Assembly (NCBI GenBank): GCA_018398765.1
Contig: JAHBMJ010004062.1
Location: 14,999-76,998, forward strand
DNA: 62,000 bases
Source: Chromera velia
Taxonomy: Eukaryota; Sar; Chromeraceae
Direction: 5' to 3'
Shown: piece after piece, positions 45,662 to 57,300 of the stretch
How the letters are laid out: every line of letters starts with the position of its first letter
Numbering within the stretch: position 1 is the stretch's first letter
The notes under the pieces: generated by a model
Database searches by the model: none
What the model saw: only the letters and a program-made list of their open reading frames with translations
What the model was told of the DNA's origin: nothing
Translations under genes and position numbers: made by a program

Positions 45662-48600
45662 CTGTCTGTCTGTCTGTCTCTTTCGTTCGCTGCTGGCATG
45701 TACGCAAAAACGTTCTGCCGATGATCGATCGAGGCAATTTTTGCAACTGCTAAGGACCCCTTTGGTTTTTCTTCGCTGATACACGAAAACATGGACATCA
45801 AACCAGCCCGTTTTTCATCATATACTGCGCAAAATAACTCAGAGACCCGCATGCTTGTGATGTTAAGGAAGTCAACATAGACACCCGTAACGCAGAAAAT
45901 GTGGAATGACTTGCCATGCCTTTGCCGTTCTTTCACTTTGCATGTACGTGGATGTTTGCACAAATGAACAAACGAACGACCTCAGACGCCTCAAAGAAGT
46001 TCGGCTTTAAGTGGTCCCCCCAGACTCTGGACCTCTTGAATACAGGTGAGCCACCCAAAGGGCCAAGGAAGGAAGGAAGAAAGAAAGGAGAAATAGAGAG
46101 AAAGAGAAAAAGGGGAAGAGGCAATTCTGTGAGAGAATCCAACAGGAAGATTCGAAAGAGGGTGAAGGAGGGTTAAAGAGGGTGAAGGAGTGGTGAAAGA
46201 GGGTGGGGGAGGGTGAAGGAGGGTGAAAGAGGGTGAAAGAGGGTGAAGGAGGGTGAAAGAGGGTAAAAGAGGGTGGAAGAGGGTGGAAGAGGGTGAAAGA
46301 GGGTGAAAGAGGGTGAAAGAGGGTGAAGGAGGGTGAAGGAGGGTGAAGGAGGGTGAAAGAGGGTGAAAGAGGGTGAAAGAGGGTGAAAGAGGGTGAAGGA
46401 GGGTGAAAGAGGGTGAAAGAGGGTGAAAGAGGGTGAAGGAGGGTGAAGGAGGGTGAAGGAGGGTGAAGGAGGGTGAAGGAGGGTGAAAGAGGGTGAAAGA
46501 GGGTGAAAGAGGGTGAAGGAGGGTGAAAGAGGGTGAAGGAGGGTGAAGGAGGGTGAAGGAGGGTGAGAGAGGGTGAAAGAGGGAGAAAGAGGGTGAAAGA
46601 GGGAGAAAGAGGGTGAAAGAGGGTGAAAGAGGGTGAACGAGGGTGAAGGAGGGTGAAGGAAGGTGAAGGAGGGTGAAGGAGGGTGAAAGAGGGTGAAAGA
46701 GGGTGAAAGAGGGTGAAAGAGGGTGAAGGAGGGTGAAAGAGGGTGAAAGAGGGTGAAAGAGGGTGAAGGAGGGTGAAAGAGGGTGAAAGAGGGTGAAAGA
46801 GGGTGAAAGAGGGTGAAAGAGGGTGAAAGAGGGTGAACGAGGGTGAAGGAGGGTGAACGAGGGTGAAGGAGGGTGAAAGAGGGTGAAAGAGGGTGAAGGA
46901 GGGTGAAGGAGGGTGAAGGAGTGTGAAGGAGGGTGAAAGAGGGTGAAGGAGGGTGAAGGAGGGTGAAGGAAGGTGAAGGAGGGTGAAGGAGGGTGAAAGA
47001 GGGTGAAAGAGGGTGAAAGAGGGTGAAAGAGGGTGAAGGAGTGGTGAAGGAGTGGTGAAGGAGTGGTGAAGGAGTGGTAAAGGGAAGGAGGGGGAAGGAG
47101 GGTGAAGGAGGGTGAAGGAGGGTGAAGGAGGGTGAAGGAGGGTGAAGGAGGGTGAAGGAGGGGTGAAGGAGTGGTGAAGGAGTGGTGAAGGAGTGGTGAA
47201 GTGAAGGAGGGTGACGGAGGGTGACGGAGGGTGAAAGAGGGTGAAGGAGGGTGAAGGGGGGTGAAGGAGTGGTGAAGGAGTGGTGAAGGAGTGGTGAAGG
47301 AGTGGTAAAGTGAAGGAGGGTGAAGGAGGGTGAAGGAGGGTGAAGGAGGGTGAAGGAAGGTGAAAGAGGGTGAAGGAGGGTGAAGGAGGGTGAAGGAGGG
47401 TGAAGGAGCGTGAAAGAGGGTGAAAGAGGGTGAAAGACTGTGAAGGAGTGCTGAAGGAGTGGTGAAGGAGTGGTGAAGGAGTGGTGAAGGAGTGGTGAAG
47501 GAGTGGTGAAGGAGTGGTGAAGGAGTGGTGAAGGAGTGGTGAAGGAAGGTGAAAGAGGGTGAAGGAGGGTGAAGGAGGGTGAAGGAGCGTGAAAGAGGGT
47601 GAAGGAGTGGTGAAAGAGGGTGAAGGAGTGGTGAAGGAGTGGTGAAGGAGTGGTGAAGGAGTGGTGAAGGAGTGGTGAAGGAGTGGTGAAGGGGTGGTAA
47701 AGTGAAGGAGGGTGAAGGAGGGTGAAGGAGGGTGAAGCAGGGTGAAGGAGGGTGAAATAGGGTGAAGGAGGGTGAAGGAGGGTGAAGGAGGGTGAAGGAG
47801 GGTGAAGGAGGGTGAAAGAGGGTAAAGGAGGGTAAAGGAGGGTAAAGGAGGGTGAAGGAGGGTGAAGGAGGGTGAAAGAGGGTGAAAGAGGGTGAAAGAG
47901 GATGAAGGAGGGTGAAAGAGGGTGAAAGAGGGTGAAGGAGGGTGAAGGAGGGTGAAAATGGAAGATTGGAAAGAGGAAACTGAAAAGGAAAGCAAAGTGT
48001 CCATCAGTCCTTCTTTCTGTCTTGATCATACTCTCGCTGATAGGCTCAGACTGGAGTTCGTTTCTGTCCGCACGCGTGAGCTAGCCTGACTTCGTACCTG
48101 TTACCTTTTCTGTCTAGGTTTTCGGACGGTCCTTTCGTACAATCATTCGATCTTCTCTCATATGGCTGTATGCAGAAAGGGTCCTTGCAAGGCAGCGCAG
48201 GTTCTCAGAAGCTTTGAGCACAAAGAAGAAAGTCGAGGCGTCCATGCGATCCGACTGGGTGGTCAGCATGCATGCATCTGTTGTTTTGTGTCTCTTTACT
48301 GGTCTTGACTGGTTGCGGGTCTCTCTGTGTTGGTGCAAAAATTTGCGTGGAAGGAATCGCTTCTTTTCTGTTCTGCTCTGCTTGTCTTTTTTTTTCGGGA
48401 GCCCGGCAACCTCTCCTGGCCGGTATTTTGTTGGGTCTGACGTGCGTTGCAATATGCTGAATCCTCGCCTTTCTCTGTACCGCTCAGGATAAAGGCTCTT
48501 TCTCTTTTCTTGCGGTAGTGTTGGTGCAGCGATTTCTGTTCGGTTTGCACAGGTGACTGACGGCCTCTTGAAACGAGTTGGCTTTTCGTTCGCTCCTTTG

Positions 48601-50510
48601 AGTGATCATGACAGACTTCACTCGTCGTCCACTCTGTGTACAGGAAGGACGGTGCCTGTATTTCTTTGTATGCACGTATACTACGAGTGTGTATGCGCAA
48701 GCGTGTGTGCCTCTGATTAAGTGTGCAACGTTTCTGTTGGTCTGTCTGTCTGTGCAGAAACACGTGTCTCAAATGAATTGGGAACTTCAGAACAGAAAGA
48801 AGCTTCTCTTCAAGAGGCATCGGGCAGAGGCACTAGCGGTCAGCAGAGAGAGCAAGAAAGAAGGGAAGGGCAGTCTGCCTGCCTGCCTGCGGGCAGGGTC
48901 CTTCCTTACTTGGTCGAGGTGATGAGCGAACGAACTCAAATGAGCGTGTGCTTCTGGAAAGGCCCCATCTGATCCAGCTTGGCTGCATGTGTGCGTTGCT
49001 GCCTGTCTGGAATTCAAAATTGGAATCTTACGCAGTCGAACTCATTGGATATTGAATCTGTTTTTTGCCAATACACGGACGGACAAACGAAGGAAAGAAA
49101 AGTGAAAAGATTCAAGCCAGGCCGGCTGGATGAAGGGAGGAAGGGGGGGACTTTGCTCAGTCGAAAATCTCTCTCGATCCTCAATGAGGAGGGCAGGCTC
49201 TTTTTTGTAACCATCTGCACTGCACCAAATAACTTTTTTACCTTTCATGTCGGTTATTGACCAGCCAAAATGGTAAGTAGGTTGGTTCCCTCGGTAACTC
49301 TTTCTCTGAGTGGGAACAATGCTAGCAATCGACTATTCGACTCATTGTTCTTTCCACCACCACATGTAAGGAGAAGACGATCGACTGAATGAAGGAACAA
49401 GTGCCTCGCTCAAAGAATGACTGACTGACTGGGTGACTGACTGACTGACTGATTGATTGACTGACTGACTGACTGACTGACTGACTGACTGACTGACTGG
49501 GTGACTGACTGACTGACTGACTGACTGACTGACTGACTGACTGACTGATTGACTGACTGACTGACTGACTGACTGACTGACCGACTGACTGACTGACTGA
49601 CCGACTGCTGACTGACTGACTGAGGGACGGACTGACTGACTGACTGACTGACTGATTGATTAACTGACTGACTGACTGACTGACTGACTGATTGATTGAC
49701 TGACTGACTGACTGACTGACTGACTGACTGACGGACTGACTGACTGACTGATTGACTGACTGACTGACTGACTGACTGACTGACAGGCTGATTGATTGAC
49801 TGACTGACTGACTGACTGACTGACTGACTGATTGATTGACTGACTGACTGACTGACTGACTGGGTGACTGACTGGGTGACTGACTGGGTGACTGAATGGT
49901 TGCAGCTGCAACGAAGATTTCTCCGAGACATCAAGTGGGCAGATCAAGTCCGACAGAACCAGGAGGGAAGGTTGGAGGCGAGAATTCGGGTCCTTGGAGA
50001 GAAGCTCCAGAGGCACTGGTCAGTCAGATGAAGTGATTGAATTGGGTGATTTATGTATGGACTTGCATGCTATCAAAGGAACTGTGTGTCGTTCCGTTTC
50101 GTTGAGTGGTTTGTACAGCTAGAGAGATGATTCCAAAAGAGAGACACTCCGGTGGTCAAAAAACATGAGCATGAAAGAAGGAAAGGCGGACTTTGTCTCG
50201 CCCGATTCTCTCCATCAGTCGGTCTGTCAGTCTCTTCGCCGACCATCAGTGCGCGGCATGTGTGTCCGTAGCGCGATGCGTACTTAAAAATCCGTTCGTT
50301 GTGTGCACCTCTGTGAAAAACGTCTCTTGTTTTCTTCTACTCTGAAAGCTAAAAAAAGTACCCCCTTTTTCCTTCATTTGTTTTTTGGTTTCTCTGCTTC
50401 CTTCTCTCTTTCTCCCCTTCTGTTCTTTCTTCGATCTCTGCAGGAAGAAAGTGACAGTCCTGCCGTCTCCGTTCGAGATCCATAATGTTCTGGGGGCGTC
50501 TCGAAAGTGA
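42693..50510 (+). CDS. Conserved-looking coiled-coil protein, 303 residues, satellite-filled introns
   Basis: Eleven small exons join in one frame: 42693-42826, 43114-43221, 43628-43771, 44353-44371, 44868-44913, 45495-45548, 45986-46045, 48176-48261, 48758-48838, 49906-50018 and 50444-50510 (stop TGA). The product is highly charged and helical, with heptad-like stretches. Examples are DYREALKLQREMASFKNSF, KALLDENKQKLLKEFDEAW, QKAEVAELEGYY and ERVLARQRRFSEALSTKKKV, the last after the motif FGFKWSPQTLDLLNT. The layout (two coiled coils, a Pro/Gly linker, an x-FxxSPxxLxLxxxE motif, then more coiled coil) reminds me of an uncharacterised family shared by protists. That is memory, not a search. 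Only 912 of 7818 bp is coding. Intron 7 (46046-48175) and intron 9 (48839-49905) are mostly satellite. Likely a structural or cytoskeletal protein, unproven. Confidence 0.82.
43797..44013. repeat. GGGA/GAGA/GGAA purine tract in intron 3
   Basis: Over 200 bp of almost pure purine repeats (GGGAAA, GAGAGG, then AAGG) begin about 25 bp after the donor of exon 43628-43771. Open frames here are artefacts of the repeat. Confidence 0.9.
45044..45136. repeat. Three tandem copies of a 30-bp unit in intron 5
   Basis: The unit ATCATTGCATTGACGGAGGG plus TTCCCTTCTG is repeated three times without visible mismatches, then degenerates (GATCACTTCGATCGCATTG). It lies in the intron between 44913 and 45495. Confidence 0.88.
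46156..47957. repeat. 1.8-kb minisatellite of a 10-bp unit filling intron 7
   Basis: About 175 head-to-tail copies of GGGTGAAGGA and variants (GGGTGAAAGA, GGGTAAAGGA), with blocks of an 11-bp variant GTGGTGAAGGA at about 47040-47090, 47160-47200, 47270-47310, 47450-47545 and 47605-47695. It occupies almost the whole intron 46046-48175. Because three 10-bp units make ten codons and the unit has no stop, the antisense strand stays open in two frames for over 600 codons. I regard these as repeat artefacts. Confidence 0.96.
49416..49895. repeat. (CTGA)n tetranucleotide satellite in intron 9
   Basis: About 480 bp of CTGA/GACT repeats with occasional GGGTGA, GATTGATTGA and GACCG interruptions, ending 10 bp before the acceptor of exon 49906-50018. 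The antisense strand reads as a Ser-Gln-Val repeat, an artefact. Confidence 0.96.
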
Positions 50511-52925
50511 CTCAAAGGATGACACGTGCAGGGAGGGACTCAAATTTGATTGCGTGGTCTCTTTCTCATTAATTCGTTAATTCTCTTGAACGCCTCCGGG
50601 ATGAGGTTGGGGAGAGGAAGAGAGAGAAACATGGATACACAGAAGGATGCGCAGCACGGAGTCGAGAGGGAGATAGGCGCAAAGTCTTCTGTTTTTCCCT
50701 GTTCTTTTCTTCTTCACTCTCTTCATTCCTTCATGCATAGCGGAACAAAAGTTCCACATGACTGCTTAGACCATAAAACCCAGCAAAGGGCGTGTGTCTT
50801 TTAGGGAAGAGAACGGCCGGCGGCCCAAATTTACAGGAGGGGAACAAAGAGGGAAAAAACTTTTGTTTATGTCAGGAACTTGCCCGTCTTGTATAGTGAA
50901 TCAAAATTCATCAGTCCAAACACTCTGCCAGTGAAACAAGTTCCGACTCTGCACAATAAATTCTGTCAACTAGATATTTTGATGGTTTTGATTCAGATTT
51001 TAATTCTCATATTCTGTGTCAGTCTAATTGGTGTCACCGGTCCGTAAATGATTTAAGTTTTACTACTGTATATCGCCTAGCGTCTAAGTAGCTAGTTAAG
51101 TAGCCGTTACGTAACAACGCTCTAGAACAATGCTCTAACTTTTAATATAACTAGCAATGTAAAAATCAATAAAATGCATACTTTTGACTAGTATGTCAAT
51201 GACTACTAGTAGAATAAGACCGGAATCATAACTATTAGAATCGTAGCCGGAATGTTGCCGGATCCTTTGAATCTATCCCAATCAAATAGAATCTAGAATC
51301 GAATTGTAAATGCACGGAATAATTTATGAAAGATCGAGCATTATAGAATTTAATTTTTTTAAAAAAAAGAACATAATACATATAACTTTTGAAACAATAT
51401 CTACATACCTACTAGCACACCTATAGCTATATCCACACAGTTTAAAAAATAGTAAACTACATAAACCGTAGGACTCAGAGCTAGACTTAGAGTTACATTA
51501 GAAGTTATAACACTGACAGCATACATAAATAAGAGGGAGAAGAATGTTTCTTCAGGATTGTAGAATTAGTGATCTTTTTACTTTCGAAAAGTTGGACCTT
51601 AGGCTTTGCACTATACGTACTAAAAATTCTTTTAAAAAAAAATTGAAGTCTTATTTTTTTTTTTTAGAATTTTACAAAACTGAAAAGTATTATCGGTTGA
51701 TTTCAGTCTTAGTTTCAGTCTTCAGAGGTCATCAATTAAAAAAAAAGAGAATGTCACTGAATGTAGCTCTGGCGACAGATAGACATAGCGGGAAGGCCCT
51801 AGGGCGGAACATATCAATCAATCAATCAATCAATTTGTTAAGATGTTTCTAGAATATATATATTTTTAAAACATGTGTTGCATGATGTGAATATATACAC
51901 TTCAATCTAAATTCCGTTTTGATCAAGGTTTTGCTTTATTTCATTTTTTTTTGTTTTTTAAATTATTGGGTGATATTGGATGTTCCTATTGATTTTATTC
52001 TAAAATTCTTTTTTTAAAGAAATGAGGTCCTTGATTTTTTTTTTTAAGAATTTTATAGTGCGAAGCCTAGGTTGGACCAAAACTCTGAATCTAGCTCTGA
52101 ATCCTAATAGGACTTGGACTAGCCTCCGACTAGGTTGTGAATGATTGGCATTGCTTGCAGCTTGCACGTACGACTGGCAGACTGCTCCCCTGGCCTCTTC
52201 TGTTCACGAAAACGAACTCCCGACCTATATGCATCCCCACATCGCAGGATTATGACTCTGCAGCTCTGGCCTTGCACCTACTGCCACCTACTTATCACCC
52301 CCTTCTTTGAGCAGGAGCGTCACACAATCTTCATCCCCCCCCCCTCCCTCTCTAGCTCCTTCTTCGGTCGGGCGAAGGCCGGCCCCACCGTTGGCCCTCG
52401 CACTGTTACATCGACATCGCTGGGAGGAATGCCTCAACGACTGTCTGTGCAGCTGTTTCGGGGAGCTGCTTCTCGCGGCAGTAAAAGTATCACAGCGCTG
52501 TATCGACCACTGAAACAAGTCCTTAAACCTCTGCGCTCTTGTTGTGCAAGCATAAGCTGCAACGGTTCGGAATTCTCCATTTACGGTGCAATTCGCAGAA
52601 CCATGACCACCACAAACCAGCCCCATCGACTTGATTGACGTCACAAGACAGAATTAAGAAACACCACCGACTCTTCACAACCATTCTGGGTGAACCCACT
52701 AGTGTAGAAAGGGAAATTCAGTGGGCTCAGAATCAAAATCCCGTCTCATGCTCTGCATGCACGGGGGGAGGTCAGCAGCTCCACCGGCGATTGATTGGGA
52801 GAGGCTTTCATTTTGCCTCTCCCGGACGTCTTCTTGCGTCAACCTCCACGCCCTCTACACCACCCCCCAACGACGGTGACGACAGACAGCCATCACGGCT
52901 GTGTCAGGGAATCGTCACCGTCCTT
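50511..52925. other. AT-rich tail-to-tail spacer with a GC-richer ambiguous segment
   Basis: 50511-50850 is ordinary sequence, probably the 3' UTR of the coiled-coil gene. 50850-52140 is strongly AT-rich with poly-T/poly-A runs and an ATCA array at 51813-51832. 52141-52640 returns to higher GC. It has an ATG-started 165-codon frame on the plus strand (52141-52638) and an overlapping 118-codon frame on the minus strand, neither with recognisable motifs or preferred codon use. I cannot say whether either is a gene. 52640-52925 is probably the 3' UTR of the next minus-strand gene. Confidence 0.55.
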
Positions 52926-53768
52926 CTAATCAATGATCTCGCAGGACTCTTCGTTTCCTTCACTGTCAACATCGTTTTCGAAATGAAAGGCCTCCAACTT
53001 GTTGGCAGTGATTTCTCGAATGTTGGCAGCGACGACCTGCATCAGCGCCGTCTGCCCCCCTAACAATGCATCCCCTTCTGTATCCGCCTTCAATAGCAAA
53101 CGAGCATCACCCCTCTTGCTCTTGTCACTTAAAAAATCGGAGAGCTCCTTCTGAAAAAATTCTGCAGCTACTGCGTGGAACAGAGGGCGCGTCTCGCGGA
53201 ACCGCCCTGTGTTCCGGGATAGTGCTTCAATACATCCGTGGACTTCCTTAAGAACCTCCTCTCCCGCATCCTTCATTCTTCTCAAATGGGCAATGTCCAT
53301 AGCCCTCACACGCGAAACGAAAGATTTGGATGCGGAAGCACTGCCGTCTGCTGCCTGCTTCGCTTTGAGGAGGTTTTCAAACAGAACAATTCCCTGAAGC
53401 GTGTTTTGGACATCCGAGCAGAAGGAGGCTTTGAATGCCTCCAAGCGCTCCAGATACTCTTCCATAGTCGGGGGAGGACTGTCAGTCATCTTTTGCATCT
53501 GGGTCTCCTGTTGGCTGCCCGAACCGCTTTGTTGAATGGCGTGCATGAGCAGGGAGACGGCTGACTCAGGTGAGGACGGGACGAGGCACTCTGAGAGAAT
53601 CGATGCAGCAGTCACAACCGACGGAGAACCTCGCTTTGCCGAGTCCAACGTACCGATGCCTCTTGAGATCAAACAAACAGAGAGACATCCACAGAAGTGT
53701 GACAGAAAAGCCACGAAAGGTTTCTTCATTGAATGTAGGCAGTCTGAGGTGTCTGAATTTCGTTCCAT
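52926..53768 (-). CDS. Hypothetical single-exon protein with signal-peptide-like N-terminus
   Basis: Uninterrupted frame of 280 residues from an ATG at 53768. A second ATG at 53729 would start MKKPFVAFLSHFCGCLSVCL, which looks like a secretory signal peptide, so either start is possible; I prefer 53729 if the protein is secreted. After a Ser/Gln-rich spacer the body is acidic and helical (EEYLERLEAFKASF, DIAHLRRMKDAGEEVLKEV, AEFFQKELSDFLSDKSKRG) and ends in an acidic tail (NDVDSEGNEESCEI). I recognise no family. It is unusual here in lacking introns. About 590 bp separate it head-to-head from the zinc-finger gene. Confidence 0.65.
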   Translation of the reverse strand: MERNSDTSDCLHSMKKPFVAFLSHFCGCLSVCLISRGIGTLDSAKRGSPSVVTAASILSECLVPSSPESAVSLLMHAIQQSGSGSQQETQMQKMTDSPPPTMEEYLERLEAFKASFCSDVQNTLQGIVLFENLLKAKQAADGSASASKSFVSRVRAMDIAHLRRMKDAGEEVLKEVHGCIEALSRNTGRFRETRPLFHAVAAEFFQKELSDFLSDKSKRGDARLLLKADTEGDALLGGQTALMQVVAANIREITANKLEAFHFENDVDSEGNEESCEIID

Positions 53769-54358
53769 ACCCCACTGGCACAATTGCACGCGGCGGGCCG
53801 AGCTATATGCCGAGCTAGCTAGCTGTGCCGCGAGCTAATGACTGCATGCATGGAGACTGCATGTTCCTTTCGTTCATTTGAATCAGCAACATTTCAGCAA
53901 CACATATGTCATCAGATGTCTGTCTGTTTTTTTGGCTGTTCTGACATCATCATTCTGGTCTCTCAGTCGTGTACAGTCCGTCGAAATCCCATGCATGCAG
54001 GTGTCGTCAGGCACAAAGCTGTCACCAGGACTGGTCTTTCCCTTTTTCCCCAAGTTGTTGCTGCTGCTGTTGTTGCTGTCCGTTGGACTTCCTCGACGGG
54101 AAGATCCTTTGTGACGCAGGATCTCCGTACAAATCCCTACACGACTCTCCACGAAGGAAAGTAGATTAAATTGCGCAGGAAGCTGACCTCTCTGGTGCTG
54201 GGAGTGCCGGCGGCTCGCGGTATTTTGAGACAGTGAAAGTCTACACTCCTCTGTAACGGTCTCTGGCACATACTCGAGTCTTCAAAAACGCTTCAGCAAA
54301 TTCGTCTTTCCCTCAGTCTTCATCCCTTTGGAGAACGGAAAAAGAGAGCTTGGGCGCG
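53769..54358. promoter_or_regulatory. Head-to-head promoter region with TGCATGCA
   Basis: 590 bp lie between divergent start codons. It contains GAGCTAGCTAGC at about 53811 and ACTGCATGCATGG at 53841-53853, near the minus-strand start. The role is inferred from position. Confidence 0.4.
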
Positions 54359-57300
54359 ATGGCGAGCTCAGGTGAGAGTGGACCGGCACACAGCATGTAT
54401 AGCATTCCATCTCTGCATGTGCAATCTTTGGATCGAGTTTCTTCTCTCAAAGATATATCTGCATGTGTGAGCCTCTTCGTGCTTATCTATTAATACATGG
54501 ATGGTGCAGACGGAAAGGAGGCAGTAATGTACCTGCTGTACGTGGACACGATCAACCTCGCGAAAGATTTCCCAAAACTCTCGTCTGTTGTTCGGTGGTA
54601 CATAGGTCTGTCTGCACACTGATTTGGTCTTTTTTTCCAGCATTCTCGGGCCTCCGCAGTCTCTTCTACTTTTGAGTTTCTCCCGATCCTTGCCCTGTGC
54701 CTTTACCCGCAAGGCCTCTCCCCTTCTCCCTCCCCCCGTCCCATCCGTCGTATGCTTGTGTGTGTTTTTGTGTACGGATGCGTGCTTTTTTCCGTGCACG
54801 TGTGTGTTTTTCTCTTTCTCTTTCTCTGCCTCAGTGTACCCGGCACGGCTCTGCCATTTCCCCGTTATCACATGCTCTGCCTTTCTTCCTTTCTTCTCCT
54901 CGCATATCTTCCTCTGCACTCTCCCGCCTGCAGCAGAATGAAGGCATTCTTGTTGACACTCACTGCGCCCCACCCCCCCCTTTTGGTCGCGCTGCGTGTC
55001 TGTCTGTGTCTGTGTCTGTGCCTCCTCAGATGACGCTCACGAGTGCTCGTCCGAGTTCACTTTCAACAAGAAGAATGAGAGCGTTGCCTTCTGCGCTTTC
55101 CTGATCACAAAAGTCAAAAGAGTCAGTCAGTCAGTCAGCTGATTCGCAAAGATTTCCTTGCTTAAGCAACCCCCTCAGCAGAAAGAACAGTTTTATTTAC
55201 CCTCAGGAAGGAAGGGAAAAAGGGTGAAGCACACAATCAATAGAAGAGAGAGATTCCACAATTATGCAACAGCTCGTCGTCGCCCTGTTGTTTCTCGTAG
55301 GGCTTGCTGTTGAAAGTTCAAAGGAAGGAAGGAAGGAAAGAAAGAAAAAAAAGGAAGGAAGGAAGGAAGGAAGGAAGGAAGAAAAAGAAAAGGTTTTGGG
55401 CAAGGGTCTCCTCTGCATTGCCATCTCTGCAATTTCTGTGGTCCGTTGGTGGGCCTTGCGGTCGCGCTCTCTCCGTCTTCCTCTCCTCCCTCGCCCCCCC
55501 CCCCCCCCCCCCNCCCCCCTCCCCCCTGTGTGTGTGTGTGTGTTCTTTGTGTGTGTATATATGTGCGTGTGTGTTTGTGTGTGTGCCACAGAAACCTGGA
55601 GGAGGCGGTGCGCTGCTTGACTCGAAGAGTTGTTCCCTGACTTTGAGCTTTGTGAGTTTCTTTTTGCCGTCCCTTCCCTTTTTTCTTTAGTTTGCGTGTC
55701 AGACTTTGAGCCACTCCTCTGTAAAGTTAAATTCGCTGGTCGGTCTCCCCGAGGAAAAGGAAAAGGTCTGTTTTTTCTCTGAAAGCGCATCGAGTGCTGA
55801 AAGCATGGCCAGGCTTCGGAATGAAAGAAGCGGAGTGTTTGTTGGGTGAAAGAAGTGTGTTGTTTTATTCCACGGTTTCTTTCATACCCCTGTTTGTCCG
55901 TCTTGGTCCGTCAACCACTATTCCCCTCTATGATGACGAGCGCTTCTCTTGTATGTATTCCGGAAAAGTCTTCGTTTTACTGGGACTTCGGGGCTGAAGG
56001 GAGGGAGGACCTGTATTCGGCCGGTGTCTTTCTTGTGATCCCAACACATGGAAATCCGTGCGTCCACTTACCATTCTGTATCCACCCCTCCTCATCTCTC
56101 TCTCTTTCTGCCTACTTGTGTTTCGAAATACAGCCCGCGCCAAAAGGAGAGCACATTGCAGTCGCTTTCCTCGACCTCAAAGACTTTGGGCAGTCCGAAA
56201 AGTTTGAGAGGAAATCTGGTTGGTCGGTCTGTCCGTTTGCAACAGGAAGAAGAGGCGGTTCCATCCATCCATCCGTCTTTGTTGTTTGTGGATAGTATCC
56301 CATCCCCCCTTCCCCCCTGCCTCCCTCCCTTCCTTACTTCCTTCCTTCCTTCCCCGCCTTCTTGTTCTCTCTCACTTCCTCAAGCTTTTCTAGTGCTGAG
56401 CCTCCGACGGACCTCTTGAAAACCGCATCAAGCCCTGAATGAAGAAGATGAGGATAGTCATCTTTGTGTTTCTCTTTTTTGCCTTCCTCCCTCCCTTCCT
56501 TCTGCAGTGCAGTTGAAGAACCAGGAGGGAGTGTTTGCGACTGCAGTCGTTTACTCTGCCTGCCAGAAACGGTGGGAGGGAAAAAAGGGACCACGACTGT
56601 TTACAGGCAAAACAATTTTTGTGTCACCAGACGACGACCAACAGGTGCGCATGATGAGAGAGTAAATGAATGCCTGAGTGAATGCCTGAGTGAATGCCTA
56701 AGTGAGTGAGTGAGTGAGTGAGTGAGTGGGTGAGGGAGTGACTGAGTGCGTAAGTGAGTAAGAGTGAGTAAGAGTGAGTGAGTGATGGATAAATGGTTTC
56801 AGAATGACGACCTGAGCACGTAGGTGCATTCGTGCATGTCATCTCTGAGGAAGCCGTCCATCCTTCGTGGGTGTCCTGCCTGTGTGCTTTTGAACCGATT
56901 CTCTCTTCTTTTCTCTCCTTTGGACTGAGCCGACTACTCTTTCTCCCTTTTTAATTCAGCCAGCCACGGCTTTCACCTCTCCGCGCCTTCTTCGCTGTTC
57001 TCTGTATCCCCCTCTCTTCAACTGCCCGACCTGCCTGCCAGGCAAGCTACCTGCACAAGCACGTCATGGGACGACAGCAAGCAAAGAAAGGAGGGGGTGA
57101 TTCAGGTTCAGGCTCCGCGTCTGGTTCAAAAGAGAAGCCTGGGGGGGGTTCCGCTTCTGCTCGTTCAAAGTCGAAAGCCAAGGGGAAGGCCAGGAGCAGA
57201 CAGAAAGGGCGCCCAGGAGCTGCGGCAGCAGAAGAGGCAGAGGGCGACAGTGACGACTCTTCAGGTCATTATTTTCCTGTTCTTTCTCGCAGTCGAAAGG

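Noticed and set aside
46007-48029. Two overlapping antisense open frames of 665 and 618 codons with Ser/Pro/Phe/Leu/His decapeptide repeats
   Set aside because: They are the reverse strand of the 10-bp minisatellite in intron 7. A stop-free 10-bp unit keeps several frames open by arithmetic, and there is no start context or non-repeat coding flank.
49410-50016. Antisense frames reading as Ser-Val-Ser-Gln repeats
   Set aside because: Product of the CTGA tetranucleotide satellite; the real exon (49906-50018) is on the plus strand.
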